This document shows positions 1 through 9,472 of a stretch of DNA of 64,000 nucleotides, piece after piece; the stretch's first letter is position 1, and every line of letters starts with the position of its first letter. Source of the DNA: Empedobacter sp036647415 (lineage in GTDB: Bacteria; Bacteroidota; Bacteroidia; Flavobacteriales; Weeksellaceae); NCBI RefSeq assembly GCF_036647415.1, contig NZ_JAVXKG010000002.1:107026-171025 (forward strand), given 5' to 3'. Made by a program: the position numbers and the translations under genes. Below the pieces are notes generated by a model. It worked only from the letters and a program-made list of their open reading frames with translations. It searched no databases and was not told where the DNA came from.

Positions 1-1050
1 TTCAAGAATTTTGATGAAAATAATTTCGAATTTTCACCTAAAATAAATGCTTTTGTGGGACAAAATGGAAAAGGAAAAACCAATGTTTTGGACGCTATTC
101 ATTATTTAGCTTTAAGTAAATCGTATCTTAATCATTCGGATGCGATGAATATTCAATTTGATTGTGATTATTTTACGCTAGAAGGTACTTTTGATCGAAA
201 TGAATCTGATGATGTTATTTTTTGTTTGGTGCGCACAAGTCAACCCAAACAATTAAAACGAAATTCTAAATCTTATGATCGTATTTCTGATCATATTGGA
301 CAATATCCTTTGGTTATGATTTCGCCTTATGATAGCGATTTGATAAAAGAAGGAAGCGAAGTTCGTCGTAAATTTTTGGATAATATTATTTCACAATCTA
401 ACAAACATTATTTGGCAGATTTAATGCGTTACAACAAAGTGCTAATGCAACGAAATGCATTACTAAAATATTTTGTTGCAAATAATACTTTCGAGGCAAG
501 TTCTTTAGAAATTTATGATGAAGAATTGATTTTTTTAGGAAAAAAAATTCATGAAGTTAGAAAAGAATTTATTGCTACATTTTTAGAAGCTTTCTTAAAA
601 TATTACAACGAAATTTCGGAAGGAAGAGAAAAAGTAAACATAGAATATGTTTCGCAATTGAATGACGCAGATTTTGAAACTGTTTTGAAAAATGCATTGT
701 ACAAAGATCGCTCTGCGCAATATTCTACAGCCGGAATTCATAAAGATGATTTATTATTTACAATTTCTAATTATCCAATCAAAAAATTTGGATCTCAAGG
801 TCAGCAAAAATCCTATTTGATTGCGTTGAAATTAGCGCAATTAGATGTGATTAAAAATTCTTTGAATATTACACCTTTGTTATTATTGGATGATATTTTT
901 GATAAATTGGATGAACATCGCGTCACGCAATTAATTAAATTAGTGAACGAGGAACGCTTTGGTCAAATTTTTATTACTGATACACATCCTGATCGAACAG
1001 AACAAATCATCAAACAAATAAATTCTGAAAGTAAAGTTTTCCGTTTATGA
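1..1050 (+). CDS. recF: DNA replication and repair protein RecF, 5' end outside the window
   Basis: RecF is an SMC-like ATPase that binds gapped DNA and helps load RecA during recombinational repair. The reading frame is open from base 1, so the true start lies upstream; the GTG at 55 is an internal Val. The Walker A motif GQNGKGKT falls at about bases 58-81, the ABC-type signature region FGSQGQQKS at about 790-816, and the Walker B LLLLDDIFDKLDEHR at about 877-921. All are in the RecF order. The stop overlaps the next start as ATGA, implying translational coupling with the DUF721 gene. RecF is firmly identified; only the first few residues are missing. Confidence 0.97.
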   Translation, partial: FKNFDENNFEFSPKINAFVGQNGKGKTNVLDAIHYLALSKSYLNHSDAMNIQFDCDYFTLEGTFDRNESDDVIFCLVRTSQPKQLKRNSKSYDRISDHIGQYPLVMISPYDSDLIKEGSEVRRKFLDNIISQSNKHYLADLMRYNKVLMQRNALLKYFVANNTFEASSLEIYDEELIFLGKKIHEVRKEFIATFLEAFLKYYNEISEGREKVNIEYVSQLNDADFETVLKNALYKDRSAQYSTAGIHKDDLLFTISNYPIKKFGSQGQQKSYLIALKLAQLDVIKNSLNITPLLLLDDIFDKLDEHRVTQLIKLVNEERFGQIFITDTHPDRTEQIIKQINSESKVFRL

Positions 1051-1349
1051 AAAAGTATGAAAAACGAAGCAATCAACAAACACTTGGTCAAGCTTTAGAA
1101 CATTTTATTAAACAAAATGGAAAAGAAGAATTGATTTGGGAAGTGAAAGCTGAAGAGGCTTGGCATAAAGTTATGGGCAAGTTTTTTGAAAAATATACCG
1201 ATAGAATTGAAGTCAGACAACGTGTTTTATATGTCAAAATCAATTCTCCTGCGATGCGTCAAGAATTGATGATGGGAAAATCTAAAATCATTGCAAACAT
1301 CAACGAAGAGCTTAGAAAAGAGTTTTTAATTGAAGTGAAAATTTATTAA
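1047..1349 (+). CDS. DUF721 (DciA-like) protein
   Basis: A 100-residue protein of the DUF721 family. The family includes DciA, a loader or operator of the replicative helicase DnaB in bacteria lacking DnaC or DnaI. The pattern seen is an N-terminal helix (QQTLGQALEHFIKQNG), a central W-x3-MG-x-FFEKYTDRIEVRQRVLYV core, and a C-terminal LRMELM-like segment (PAMRQELMMGKSKIIANINEEL). The start overlaps the recF stop by four bases and the next gene follows after three, so it is read as part of an operon. Family membership is fairly clear; the helicase-loading role is inferred from DciA and from the recF neighbour. Confidence 0.85.
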   Translation: MKKYEKRSNQQTLGQALEHFIKQNGKEELIWEVKAEEAWHKVMGKFFEKYTDRIEVRQRVLYVKINSPAMRQELMMGKSKIIANINEELRKEFLIEVKIY

Positions 1350-1352
1350 GAT

Positions 1353-2312
1353 ATGCCTTATATCGAAAAATCGTCCTACCCGAAACCTAATTTTATCAAC
1401 CGAAATGCACATCTTTCTACCATTATTCCTGCAAAATTCAAAAAATATCCTGTTCCAAATTATAGTAGAGAAAAAATAACGACGAATGATGGTGATTTCT
1501 TGAATTTGGATTGGCGTCTTCAAGAAAATAAAGATAAAATTGTTATTCTTTTTCATGGATTAGAAGGTGATTCTAAACGTACTTATCTAAATTCGTGTTC
1601 CGATTTTTTCTATGAAAAAGGTTTCAATATCTTAGCTTGGAATCATAGAAGTTGTGGTGGTGAAATGAATAATACTTGTCGTTTGTATCACCATGGTGTA
1701 ACAGATGATATAGAGCGAATTGTAAATAAAGCGATTGAAGAAGAATATGAACGTATTTATTTGATTGGTTATTCTATGGGAGGTGCTTTAATCTTAAATT
1801 ATCTTGGTAATCATCAAATCAACTCAAAAATAAAAGGTGCAGTTTCTTTTTCTGCTCCTATTTCTTTAAAATCTAGTGCAGATACGTTGAAGAAATTTCC
1901 TAATACAGTTTACTTCAAAAATTTCAAACGCACTTTAGTTCCAAAATTTAAAGAAAAGGCAAAACAATTTCCTGGATTCTTGAATGAAGAAATGATTGAT
2001 AAAATAAAAACATTTGATGAAATAGACGAATATTTTACAGCGGCGATACATGGTTATTCTTCTAAGGAAGATTATTATCACAAAGCTTCTCCTGCAACAG
2101 TTTTAGACCATATAAAAACACCATGCTTGATTGTAAATGCAGCAAATGACCCCTTTTTAGGGAAAGATTGTTATCCTATTGATCGTTTTAAAAATCATGA
2201 ATTTTGCCATTTTGAAATGCCAAAATATGGTGGACATTGTGGTTTTCCTTTAGAAAATAATTCACACTCTTGGGCAGAAATTAGAGCTTGGGAGTTTGTG
2301 GAGAATAAATAA
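1353..2312 (+). CDS. YheT-family alpha/beta hydrolase
   Basis: A 319-residue alpha/beta hydrolase of the YheT/EMB8 type. Residues 66-75 carry the oxyanion-side ILFHGLEGDS, the nucleophile elbow is GYSMGG with Ser141, and the likely acid and base are the Asp in NAANDPFLG (about 266) and the His in GGHCGF (about 294). Family members act as carboxylesterases or lipases on small esters; the substrate here is unknown. No signal peptide is seen, so it is probably cytoplasmic. It ends the short recF-DUF721-hydrolase run and is followed directly by a strong terminator. Confidence 0.88.
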   Translation: MPYIEKSSYPKPNFINRNAHLSTIIPAKFKKYPVPNYSREKITTNDGDFLNLDWRLQENKDKIVILFHGLEGDSKRTYLNSCSDFFYEKGFNILAWNHRSCGGEMNNTCRLYHHGVTDDIERIVNKAIEEEYERIYLIGYSMGGALILNYLGNHQINSKIKGAVSFSAPISLKSSADTLKKFPNTVYFKNFKRTLVPKFKEKAKQFPGFLNEEMIDKIKTFDEIDEYFTAAIHGYSSKEDYYHKASPATVLDHIKTPCLIVNAANDPFLGKDCYPIDRFKNHEFCHFEMPKYGGHCGFPLENNSHSWAEIRAWEFVENK

Positions 2313-2344
2313 AAAACCCTCGAAGCAAGCTTCGAGGGTTTTTT
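2311..2344 (+). terminator. Rho-independent terminator after the hydrolase gene
   Basis: A 10-bp stem CCCTCGAAGC (2317-2326) pairs with GCTTCGAGGG (2329-2338), flanked by A and T runs. It ends the rightward unit and could also stop the leftward gene at 2348. Confidence 0.93.
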
Positions 2345-2347
2345 ACA

Positions 2348-2968
2348 CTATTTATTTAAAATATCTACTAATTTTATTAGATCTTTTTCTTTACTAATAT
2401 TTAGTTTAGCAGCTTTCGCTATTTTATTTAAATCTTTATTTGATTTAGAAACCTGCTCAATTTTATTTCCTGTTCCAATATAATAATTAATTAAAGTTCT
2501 AAACTTTACACTATCCATATTATTGTAACTATTTGTATTTCCAAGTTCAGTCTTACTAACTTTAACAGACTTATATAAAATATTATTTCCATTAATATCT
2601 GTAAGAACCTGTAAATAACCTTTCTTTAATTCTCCATTATCGTCATAATAAGATGTATATTTATAGATTTGTCCATTCAAAAAATTAAGTTCTAAACCAT
2701 CTTGCTTTTCGAGGTTATAGTATTTTTTTCCATCTAAATATTCAAAATCATCTGTAAAAGCATTATATCTATATCCTCTTGTACCACTATAATTCTTAAT
2801 ATTTGCATTTTTATATTCTTTATCAATATAAAAACTGTCATTTAGATTTGCTTTATCTAGAACATAATTTTGTGAATTATAAATAGTCCCTCCGTCTTTT
2901 GTATTAACATTTTGAGCTAAAACAATAGAACCAAATCCTAACATTATCAATAATAACTTGTTTTTCAT
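2348..2968 (-). CDS. Secreted protein of unknown function
   Basis: A 206-residue protein I do not recognise. Residues 1-19 form a clear Sec signal peptide (MKNKLLLIMLGFGSIVLAQ) with no lipobox Cys, so a periplasmic or secreted product is expected. The middle (about 60-125) is rich in Tyr, Asp and Gly in short strand-like segments (YRYNAFTDDFEYLDGKKYY), and the C-terminal 50 residues are Lys-rich and probably helical. It stands alone between two terminators, next to but not in a transcription unit with the susCD pair. Confidence 0.7.
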   Translation of the reverse strand: MKNKLLLIMLGFGSIVLAQNVNTKDGGTIYNSQNYVLDKANLNDSFYIDKEYKNANIKNYSGTRGYRYNAFTDDFEYLDGKKYYNLEKQDGLELNFLNGQIYKYTSYYDDNGELKKGYLQVLTDINGNNILYKSVKVSKTELGNTNSYNNMDSVKFRTLINYYIGTGNKIEQVSKSNKDLNKIAKAAKLNISKEKDLIKLVDILNK

Positions 2969-3011
2969 ATAATTGTAATTAATAATTTAAATATAACATT
3001 ATTTTTTATAT

Positions 3012-3040
3012 AAAAAAAAACCCTCGTTGAGGGTTTTTTT
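3012..3040 (-). terminator. Terminator after the first susD
   Basis: A short stem CCCTC (3021-3025) with GAGGG (3029-3033), flanked by nine As and seven Ts. On the minus strand the T run follows the hairpin directly downstream of the susD stop. Confidence 0.85.
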
Positions 3041-3055
3041 ATCAAGATTATAATT

Positions 3056-4624
3056 TTAATATCCTGGGTTTTGTTTCATATTGTTATTTCCTGAAAACTC
3101 TGATACTGGAATTGGAAATGTATATTTATAACTTCCATTATCTAAATTTTCAACAGTTTCATTAGGAAGAACAGCATCTCTAGTATTACGATCCATTTTA
3201 ACTCCTGCTTTTACAGCTAAACGTTTAAGATCTGTATATCTATGCCCTTCTAAAGCTAATTCTACACGACGTTCTTTCATAATATCTGCATAAGCAACTT
3301 GAGAAGAAGAGTAAGTAGGAGTAACTGCCGTTCCTTTATAATTTCTGGCTTCTCTTACTTTTTGGATCAATGCCGAAGCATCAGATAATTTATTCTCTTC
3401 TACAGCTGCTTCAGCTAGGATGAAATACATTTCAGATAATCTAAAAATCTTAAGATCATTACGAATTGCAGAACTTGTTTTTCCTGGATATTTATCAACA
3501 ACTAATTGATCTGTTCCACGAGGATTGATACTTGTCAAGTAATTTGGATCTATCTTAGAAGTCGGATCTAAATAAGCATAACGACGAACATCTCCATCCG
3601 TATTATAGAAAATATTAAATAAATTTCTTCCCCAGAACCACATTGGTGAACCTGTTGCAGACGATACGTTGGTATTGAAAAAACTACCAACCGATATTCC
3701 AATCCCTGTTGCAGCTCTATTCAAAGAAAATATAATTTCGCCACGTCCTGAATCATCCCATATTTTTCTATATGGATTAAAAGAATTAGAAGTAGCATAA
3801 AAAGCTGTATTCCAAGCAGTAGAGCCTATTTCTGTAGCTGTTCCAGATACCATTGGTGTAGCAACTGTTAAAGATAATCCTGATTCATTTACTACTTTCT
3901 CAGCATATTTTTTTGCTTCAGCGTGCTTACCTCTGTATAGATTAACTCTTGCTCTTATAGCGTTAACTACATTAATATCTACTCTAAATTGATCTGTTCC
4001 TTTCACTAAAATAGTTGATGCAAATTCTAAATCTTTCTCAATAGCATCAAAAACTTCTTTATTTGTAGATCTAGGAGTCTTATCATCGATACTTGGAACA
4101 TCTGGTGTAATCATTACACCTATTCCATTATCATCTTTCATATCAGGAGCAAAATACTTCTCTAATTCTAGATAAGCAAAAGCTCTTAATACTCTTGCTT
4201 GAGCAATAATACTGTTATATTTTGCAACTTCAGCATCAGTAGCTGGTTTAATTTTTTTGGCTCCTTCCAATAATCTATTAGCTCTATTAATAGTTAAATA
4301 ATTATTTAACCATATAACTCTTACTCGATCATTAGCGCCATCAATAAAATGTCTGTACAATGGTTGTTCTTGTCCTCCATTTTGAGATCCAACTTTAAGT
4401 TCATCACTCAAAATAGCTCCTGCATAAATAGATGTTGCAGGATCAAGAGATCCATATACAGCTCCGTTTAAATACCCTTCAAGAGTTGACACGCTCGTAA
4501 ACAAAACGTCATCATTCATTTCTCCTGGCTGTACTATATCTAATGCATCTTGACAACTATTCAAAGTAGCTACACTTGTTAAAATAGAAGCTAAAAATAC
4601 ACTTTTTATTAATATTTTTTTCAT
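3056..4624 (-). CDS. SusD/RagB-family nutrient-binding outer-membrane lipoprotein (pair 1)
   Basis: A 522-residue SusD-type lipoprotein that would cap its SusC partner on the cell surface and hand over substrate. The signal peptide ends in the lipobox LNSC, so Cys24 is the lipidated residue. SusD hallmarks are visible: an N-terminal tetratricopeptide-like part with RANRLLEGAKKI and AFAYLELEKYF, a late RNDLKIFRLSEMYFILAEAA helix, and the C-terminal ERRVELALEGHRYTDLKR and FPIPVSEF segments. It follows the SusC gene after 11 bases. No enzyme or regulator gene accompanies the pair, so the substrate cannot be named. Confidence 0.95.
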   Translation of the reverse strand: MKKILIKSVFLASILTSVATLNSCQDALDIVQPGEMNDDVLFTSVSTLEGYLNGAVYGSLDPATSIYAGAILSDELKVGSQNGGQEQPLYRHFIDGANDRVRVIWLNNYLTINRANRLLEGAKKIKPATDAEVAKYNSIIAQARVLRAFAYLELEKYFAPDMKDDNGIGVMITPDVPSIDDKTPRSTNKEVFDAIEKDLEFASTILVKGTDQFRVDINVVNAIRARVNLYRGKHAEAKKYAEKVVNESGLSLTVATPMVSGTATEIGSTAWNTAFYATSNSFNPYRKIWDDSGRGEIIFSLNRAATGIGISVGSFFNTNVSSATGSPMWFWGRNLFNIFYNTDGDVRRYAYLDPTSKIDPNYLTSINPRGTDQLVVDKYPGKTSSAIRNDLKIFRLSEMYFILAEAAVEENKLSDASALIQKVREARNYKGTAVTPTYSSSQVAYADIMKERRVELALEGHRYTDLKRLAVKAGVKMDRNTRDAVLPNETVENLDNGSYKYTFPIPVSEFSGNNNMKQNPGY

Positions 4625-4635
4625 TTTTGATTCAA

Positions 4636-7600
4636 TTAAAATTCTACATTAAATCCTAAAGATATCGATCTTGGATTTGGATAAACACCTAAAGAATAAC
4701 TTTGAATAGGTTCTGGATCATATCCTTTCCAATCTGTCCAAGTCACTATATTCTCAGCACTTACAAAAATTCTCATATTCTTAACAGGAAGAGATTGTAA
4801 CTGTTTCTTTGTAAAACTATATCCTACAGAAATATTTTTCAATCTTAAAAAGTCTGTTTTATACAAGAAACGATCTGAAGATCCTTCTACCCCAATATTA
4901 GTCGCTGTAATAGCTGGAGTATTACTATTTGTGTTTGTACTTGTCCATCCATTAAGCAAATCTGCAGAACCATTATAAGCTGCTGCTGTAGAAGGGTCCA
5001 TTAACCAACTATAGAAGTTATCATAAGACCATCCTCCTGTTTGGAAAGAAAATAGAGTTGAAGCATAGAAGCCCTTATAATCTAAATTAAAACCAAATCC
5101 TCCCTGAACTGGAGCATAATAAGATTTACCTGTTAATTGTCTATCAGCTGAAGTTGGTTCTTCTGTAATATTACCATCTTTATCTAAGAATTGTTGCTCT
5201 CCAGTCTGTTGATTTACTCCAACATATTTGTATAAGTGCCATTGGAAGGCTACATCTCCAACTGCATTTACATTGTCCGAAGAAAGGTCTTGATTATCCA
5301 TTGATTCGATTTTATTTTTGTTGTATGCATAATTTGCGAATACATCAAATTTAAAATCTTCTTTATTTACAATATTAAATTTTAATCCTACCTCAATCCC
5401 TTTATTAGACATCTCACCATTATTACCTCTTAAAGTATAAGTACCGTTTGTGGCAGAAAGTGCAAGAGAGCTAAACATACGCTCTGTACGTTTATCATAT
5501 ACATCTACATTACCATCAACAAGTCCATTAAAAAGACTAAAATCTAATCCAATGTTAGCTTGCACAGATTTTTCCCATTTCAGATTAGGATTTTCTATTT
5601 GAATCAAATTATACCCTGGTAAATTTGAGTAACCTGTAACTGTATTATTTAATGTCTTATAAAAGTTAGCCCCACCAAATAAAGGATTTAAGTTATCTGC
5701 TGTAATCAATAAGTTTTGATTACCTGTTGTTCCGTAAGAAGCTCTAAGTTTTAACATACGAACAGAAGTTCCTTTTAAAAATTCTTCTTGATCGATATTC
5801 CAACGACCTGCTACAGACCAAAATGTTTCCCATCTATTTTCTTTTGAAAATCTATATGAACCATCACGTCTTACAACCCCACTTAAACCATATTTTCCTG
5901 CATAATCATAATCTAATGTACCGAAATAAGCTAATGTACCAGCATTTAATTTATCTGCTGTAGCAGTACGTTGATAAATATTAGGTGTAGCTGGGTTAAA
6001 TGGAACATATCCATCTCCTGATCCAAATGACCAGTTTAATGGATCTAGACCGTTTACACGTTGAGTTGATGTCTGATAATGCGCTTTTAAATAATCTAAA
6101 TACGCAGCAACTGTTAACGAGTGATCTCCAAATTGTTTATCAAATGTAATATTTGAAACAGAACTAAAAGTAAAATCTTTTGTATTTGTAATATCTTCAT
6201 TACCTCCAAATTGAGCATTCTGAGATGCAGCTACATTTACAGATAAATATCCATTTGGTGTACGAGCAAATAATCTTTCGTGATTTCTATAATCAACACC
6301 TGTTCTATTCCCTACAGACAACCAATCTGTTAATTTATAATTTCCATTTACGTTAGCTATAATACTAGTTTCTGTAAATCTATTTTTAATACCTCCGTTA
6401 ATAATATCAGACAAAATCCAAGCCGATCTACCTGACGTATTCGAGCCAATTTGATTATACATATCTCTACCATTAACAAAGCTATATTTAGCTAAAGTAG
6501 CTGGACTTAAAAGCGTCCCAAACAATGGATTTTGAACAACATTATTATCAATTCCAGAATTTGTTTCTTGATCTAACTGATTTCTCTTAGAATAACCAAT
6601 TGCTACTTGAGATGAATAATTAAATCTTCCATTTGATGATCTACCTGTTACATTATTTCTAAACGTAAATCTTTTAAAATCAGTAGATTTTATATTTCCA
6701 GCTGCTTCTAAATAACCTGCAGAAGAATATACTGTAACGTTTTCTCCTCCAAATTTCAAACCAATATTATGTTGTTGAGAAGCTGCTACTTTTAAAAACT
6801 CTTTTCCCCAATCTGTGTTTGTAGAATAATTTGCAATCTGATCATCTGTCATTGATGCTCCAGCACCAATTCCACTAATTTTATGAATTGTTAATAATTC
6901 TTTAGAGCTTGCTAAATTATAATCTGTTTTAGGAATTAAATTAAAAGATGTTAAAACATCGTAATTAACTAATAAACCTGAATTATATTTACCTGATTTA
7001 GTCGTAATTACAACCACACCATTTGCTCCTCTATTTCCATAAATAGCTGTTCCTTGTGCATCTCTTAATACAGAAACTGTTTCTATATCATTAGAATTTA
7101 AGTTTCTAAATTGTGATCCTGAAGAAATTAAACCATCAATTACATATAAAGGATCTGTGTTAGCTGCCAATGACGACAATCCTCTAATACGTACATTTAT
7201 TTTCCCTGACCCTGGAGATCCAGATGCAGAATTGATTGATATACCTGGCGCTGCTCCTTGTAATGAATTTAAGAAAGTAGCACTTGGTCTATTTGCTAAT
7301 ACTTCTGAAGAAACAGTTGTAGATGCAGCCATAGATTTTGGTTTAGTAGACGTTAACCCATACCCCAAAACTACAACTTCTTTCAAATCTGCATCCTCTG
7401 CATATTTTATAGCTCCTAAATTAGTAGAAGTTACTTTAAATTCTTTTCCATTAATAACTAAAGTATCCCCTACTTTAGCGTCAATATTGAAATTTCCATT
7501 TTCATCTGTATACGCAACTTTATCAGTTCCTTTTACAGTTACTTCTACGTCAGACTCTGGAAAATTATTTCCATCATTGACTACACCCGTTACCTGAGCA

Positions 7601-7662
7601 AAAGCCATTGTTCCTAATCCTAGGAAAGCTAATAAGCCCAAAGATGTTAATCTTCTCCTCAT
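4636..7662 (-). CDS. SusC/RagA-family TonB-linked outer-membrane protein (pair 1)
   Basis: A 1008-residue TonB-dependent importer. The order is signal peptide (about 1-22), carboxypeptidase-D-like regulatory domain (about 24-90), TonB-box-like EVVVLGYG (about 95-102), plug domain containing VRIRGLSSLAANTDPLYVIDG and NRGANGVVVITTKSGK, then a 22-strand-type barrel ending SISLGFNVEF with a terminal Phe. It transports an unknown nutrient together with the downstream SusD. Its first 95 residues are strikingly similar to those of the SusC proteins at 9473 and 22188, while the rest diverges. Transcription probably starts just upstream, where a motif shared with the second susC is found. Confidence 0.96.
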   Translation of the reverse strand: MRRRLTSLGLLAFLGLGTMAFAQVTGVVNDGNNFPESDVEVTVKGTDKVAYTDENGNFNIDAKVGDTLVINGKEFKVTSTNLGAIKYAEDADLKEVVVLGYGLTSTKPKSMAASTTVSSEVLANRPSATFLNSLQGAAPGISINSASGSPGSGKINVRIRGLSSLAANTDPLYVIDGLISSGSQFRNLNSNDIETVSVLRDAQGTAIYGNRGANGVVVITTKSGKYNSGLLVNYDVLTSFNLIPKTDYNLASSKELLTIHKISGIGAGASMTDDQIANYSTNTDWGKEFLKVAASQQHNIGLKFGGENVTVYSSAGYLEAAGNIKSTDFKRFTFRNNVTGRSSNGRFNYSSQVAIGYSKRNQLDQETNSGIDNNVVQNPLFGTLLSPATLAKYSFVNGRDMYNQIGSNTSGRSAWILSDIINGGIKNRFTETSIIANVNGNYKLTDWLSVGNRTGVDYRNHERLFARTPNGYLSVNVAASQNAQFGGNEDITNTKDFTFSSVSNITFDKQFGDHSLTVAAYLDYLKAHYQTSTQRVNGLDPLNWSFGSGDGYVPFNPATPNIYQRTATADKLNAGTLAYFGTLDYDYAGKYGLSGVVRRDGSYRFSKENRWETFWSVAGRWNIDQEEFLKGTSVRMLKLRASYGTTGNQNLLITADNLNPLFGGANFYKTLNNTVTGYSNLPGYNLIQIENPNLKWEKSVQANIGLDFSLFNGLVDGNVDVYDKRTERMFSSLALSATNGTYTLRGNNGEMSNKGIEVGLKFNIVNKEDFKFDVFANYAYNKNKIESMDNQDLSSDNVNAVGDVAFQWHLYKYVGVNQQTGEQQFLDKDGNITEEPTSADRQLTGKSYYAPVQGGFGFNLDYKGFYASTLFSFQTGGWSYDNFYSWLMDPSTAAAYNGSADLLNGWTSTNTNSNTPAITATNIGVEGSSDRFLYKTDFLRLKNISVGYSFTKKQLQSLPVKNMRIFVSAENIVTWTDWKGYDPEPIQSYSLGVYPNPRSISLGFNVEF

Positions 7663-7688
7663 AGTTTTATTTTTTATAACATTTTAGA

Positions 7689-7710
7689 CAAAACTCTAAC
7701 TTTTTTTTAA
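7689..7710 (-). promoter_or_regulatory. Shared susC upstream motif, copy 1
   Basis: On the plus strand CAAAACTC (7689-7696) is followed by AAC and a T run. The same arrangement occurs upstream of the second susC at 12522, at nearly the same distance from the start codon (26-27 bases). Read on the minus strand it is an A run followed by GAGTTTTG, which resembles a degenerate TAnnTTTG -7 element. A promoter role is inference. Confidence 0.4.
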
Positions 7711-7901
7711 CAAAACCAAAAAACGTTATATTTTTTTTTGTTTTATTATACATTAAAACAAACCATTAAGATATTATTGATTCAATTAAAAATAAACAAC
7801 ACTATTACTAAATCAAGCCAATTTTAATGTTTTTAAAAAGAATATAATTATTCAATAAAATACTTTTATCTATTATTGAATAAAGATAAATTAACATTAT
7901 A

Positions 7902-7936
7902 AAATAATAAAGCTCCTCATAAACATGAGGAGCTTT
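7902..7936 (-). terminator. Terminator after the second susD
   Basis: A 12-bp perfect stem AAAGCTCCTCAT (7909-7920) with ATGAGGAGCTTT (7925-7936) and loop AAAC lies just downstream of the susD stop on the minus strand and is followed there by a T-rich stretch. Confidence 0.92.
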
Positions 7937-7961
7937 ATACTCTTTAACTATAAGACTAGGG

Positions 7962-9461
7962 CTAATATCCTGGTGTTTGTGTCATATTCTTGTTAAGATT
8001 TAACACTGTTTGTGGAATTGGTAATTGCCATTTGTGATCTCTCGCTTTTAAAGTTTGAGATGACGATGCAGAACCTGTTCCGTTTGCTAAATAACCGTTA
8101 CCACTACGTTGAATACCGCTTGTGTAAACAGAAGAAATTCCGTTAACTCCTTGTAAACGTTTTAGTGTAAACCAACGATCTCCGTTTTCGAAAGCTAATT
8201 CTTTACGACGCTCTAATTGAATTGCATCAAAAATAGCTGCTCCTGTTTCTCCTCCAGCATAAGTAGAATAACGTACATCGCGTAATTTATTTAATGTAGT
8301 TAATGCACTTCCTGTGTCGCCAGATAAATATTGAGCTTCTGCTAAATTAAGTATTGCTTCTTCTACACGTAAATAACGACCATTGTTTAATCCTAATTTT
8401 ACAGCACCTGTAATATATTTATTAACAGCAATTACTTCTTGATTATCATGATTAACTGGATTAAAAATTTTGAAATATGCATTGATACGCTCAGATTCTG
8501 TAGTTTGATTATATAAAGCATAAAAATCTTTATCTACAGCATATTCAATCACAATGTTACTATTTGTAGCACCTTGGCTAAAATTTGTTCCGATTGTAAT
8601 ATCACTTGAATTAATGAATGGAATCTCGAACAATACACCTTGACTATTTTTAGAAGTCCATAGACCTGCTAATTCAAATTGTTCTGCTGGATCAACTACA
8701 TCTACAGCAGGTTTAGAAAATTCAATAGATTTTGCATAATCTCCTTTGTATAAATATACTTTACCTAGTAAAGCTTGCGCTGCATATTTATTCATAATAT
8801 GTTTGGGACGATTAATAGTTATATCTGAATCTAAGTAAGGGATTGCTGCTTCTAAATCAGTAATAATTTTGGCATAAGATTCTCCAATTGTTGCATCACG
8901 TTTTGGTAAAGCTTCAACATCGTACTTATCTATATAAGCAATACCTACTGTAGTTGCAGCATCTGCAGCTTGAGTTGGAATTTGCGCATACGTACGTGCT
9001 ACTTCAAAATGCGCTAATGCACGAACTGCTTTTGCTTGTGCAATTACATTATTTTTAAAATCTCCATCAACCAAATTATCAATATTAGCTAAAATGATAT
9101 TTGCTCTAGAAATAATATTGTATGATGTAGAATAAATATCTGTTGGTACTGCATTAGAGTTATACGTCCATGTATGTGCTCTTTGACCAGATTTACGTCC
9201 ATTAGGATCTAAAATCAAGTTATCAGCCATAATATCTCCTACTGAAATAATATCACTTGCACTGCTTAAACCTGCATAATATCCTGCTTGTGCAAATCCT
9301 TTGTAAACACCGTTTAATGCATTTGTAAAATCAGATTCTGTTTTATAGTAATCTGCAACTTCAATAGCATCGTATGGTTTTTGGTTGATATCATCATCAC
9401 TACAAGATGTAAAGCTTAATGCACATGCTAATAATGATAATACTAATATATTTTTTTTCAT
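7962..9461 (-). CDS. SusD/RagB-family nutrient-binding outer-membrane lipoprotein (pair 2)
   Basis: A 499-residue SusD-type surface lipoprotein. Cys20 in FTSC is the likely lipidated residue. It is followed by SDDD, the kind of acidic stretch reported as a lipoprotein export signal to the cell surface in Bacteroidota. Family segments are present: the early DYYKTESDFTNALNGVYKGF, NIISRANIILANID, VRALAHFEVARTY, and the late EAILNLAEAQYLSGD, ERRKELAFENGDRWFTLKRL and LPIPQTVLNLN. It sits 11 bases after its SusC partner and ends at a strong terminator. Substrate unknown. Confidence 0.95.
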   Translation of the reverse strand: MKKNILVLSLLACALSFTSCSDDDINQKPYDAIEVADYYKTESDFTNALNGVYKGFAQAGYYAGLSSASDIISVGDIMADNLILDPNGRKSGQRAHTWTYNSNAVPTDIYSTSYNIISRANIILANIDNLVDGDFKNNVIAQAKAVRALAHFEVARTYAQIPTQAADAATTVGIAYIDKYDVEALPKRDATIGESYAKIITDLEAAIPYLDSDITINRPKHIMNKYAAQALLGKVYLYKGDYAKSIEFSKPAVDVVDPAEQFELAGLWTSKNSQGVLFEIPFINSSDITIGTNFSQGATNSNIVIEYAVDKDFYALYNQTTESERINAYFKIFNPVNHDNQEVIAVNKYITGAVKLGLNNGRYLRVEEAILNLAEAQYLSGDTGSALTTLNKLRDVRYSTYAGGETGAAIFDAIQLERRKELAFENGDRWFTLKRLQGVNGISSVYTSGIQRSGNGYLANGTGSASSSQTLKARDHKWQLPIPQTVLNLNKNMTQTPGY

Positions 9462-9472
9462 TTTTTTAATTT

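Noticed and set aside
7157..7597. 146-codon plus-strand ORF inside the first susC
   Set aside because: It is the antisense of the conserved SusC regulatory and plug region; a similar antisense ORF occurs in the third susC at 24967. No independent start signal.
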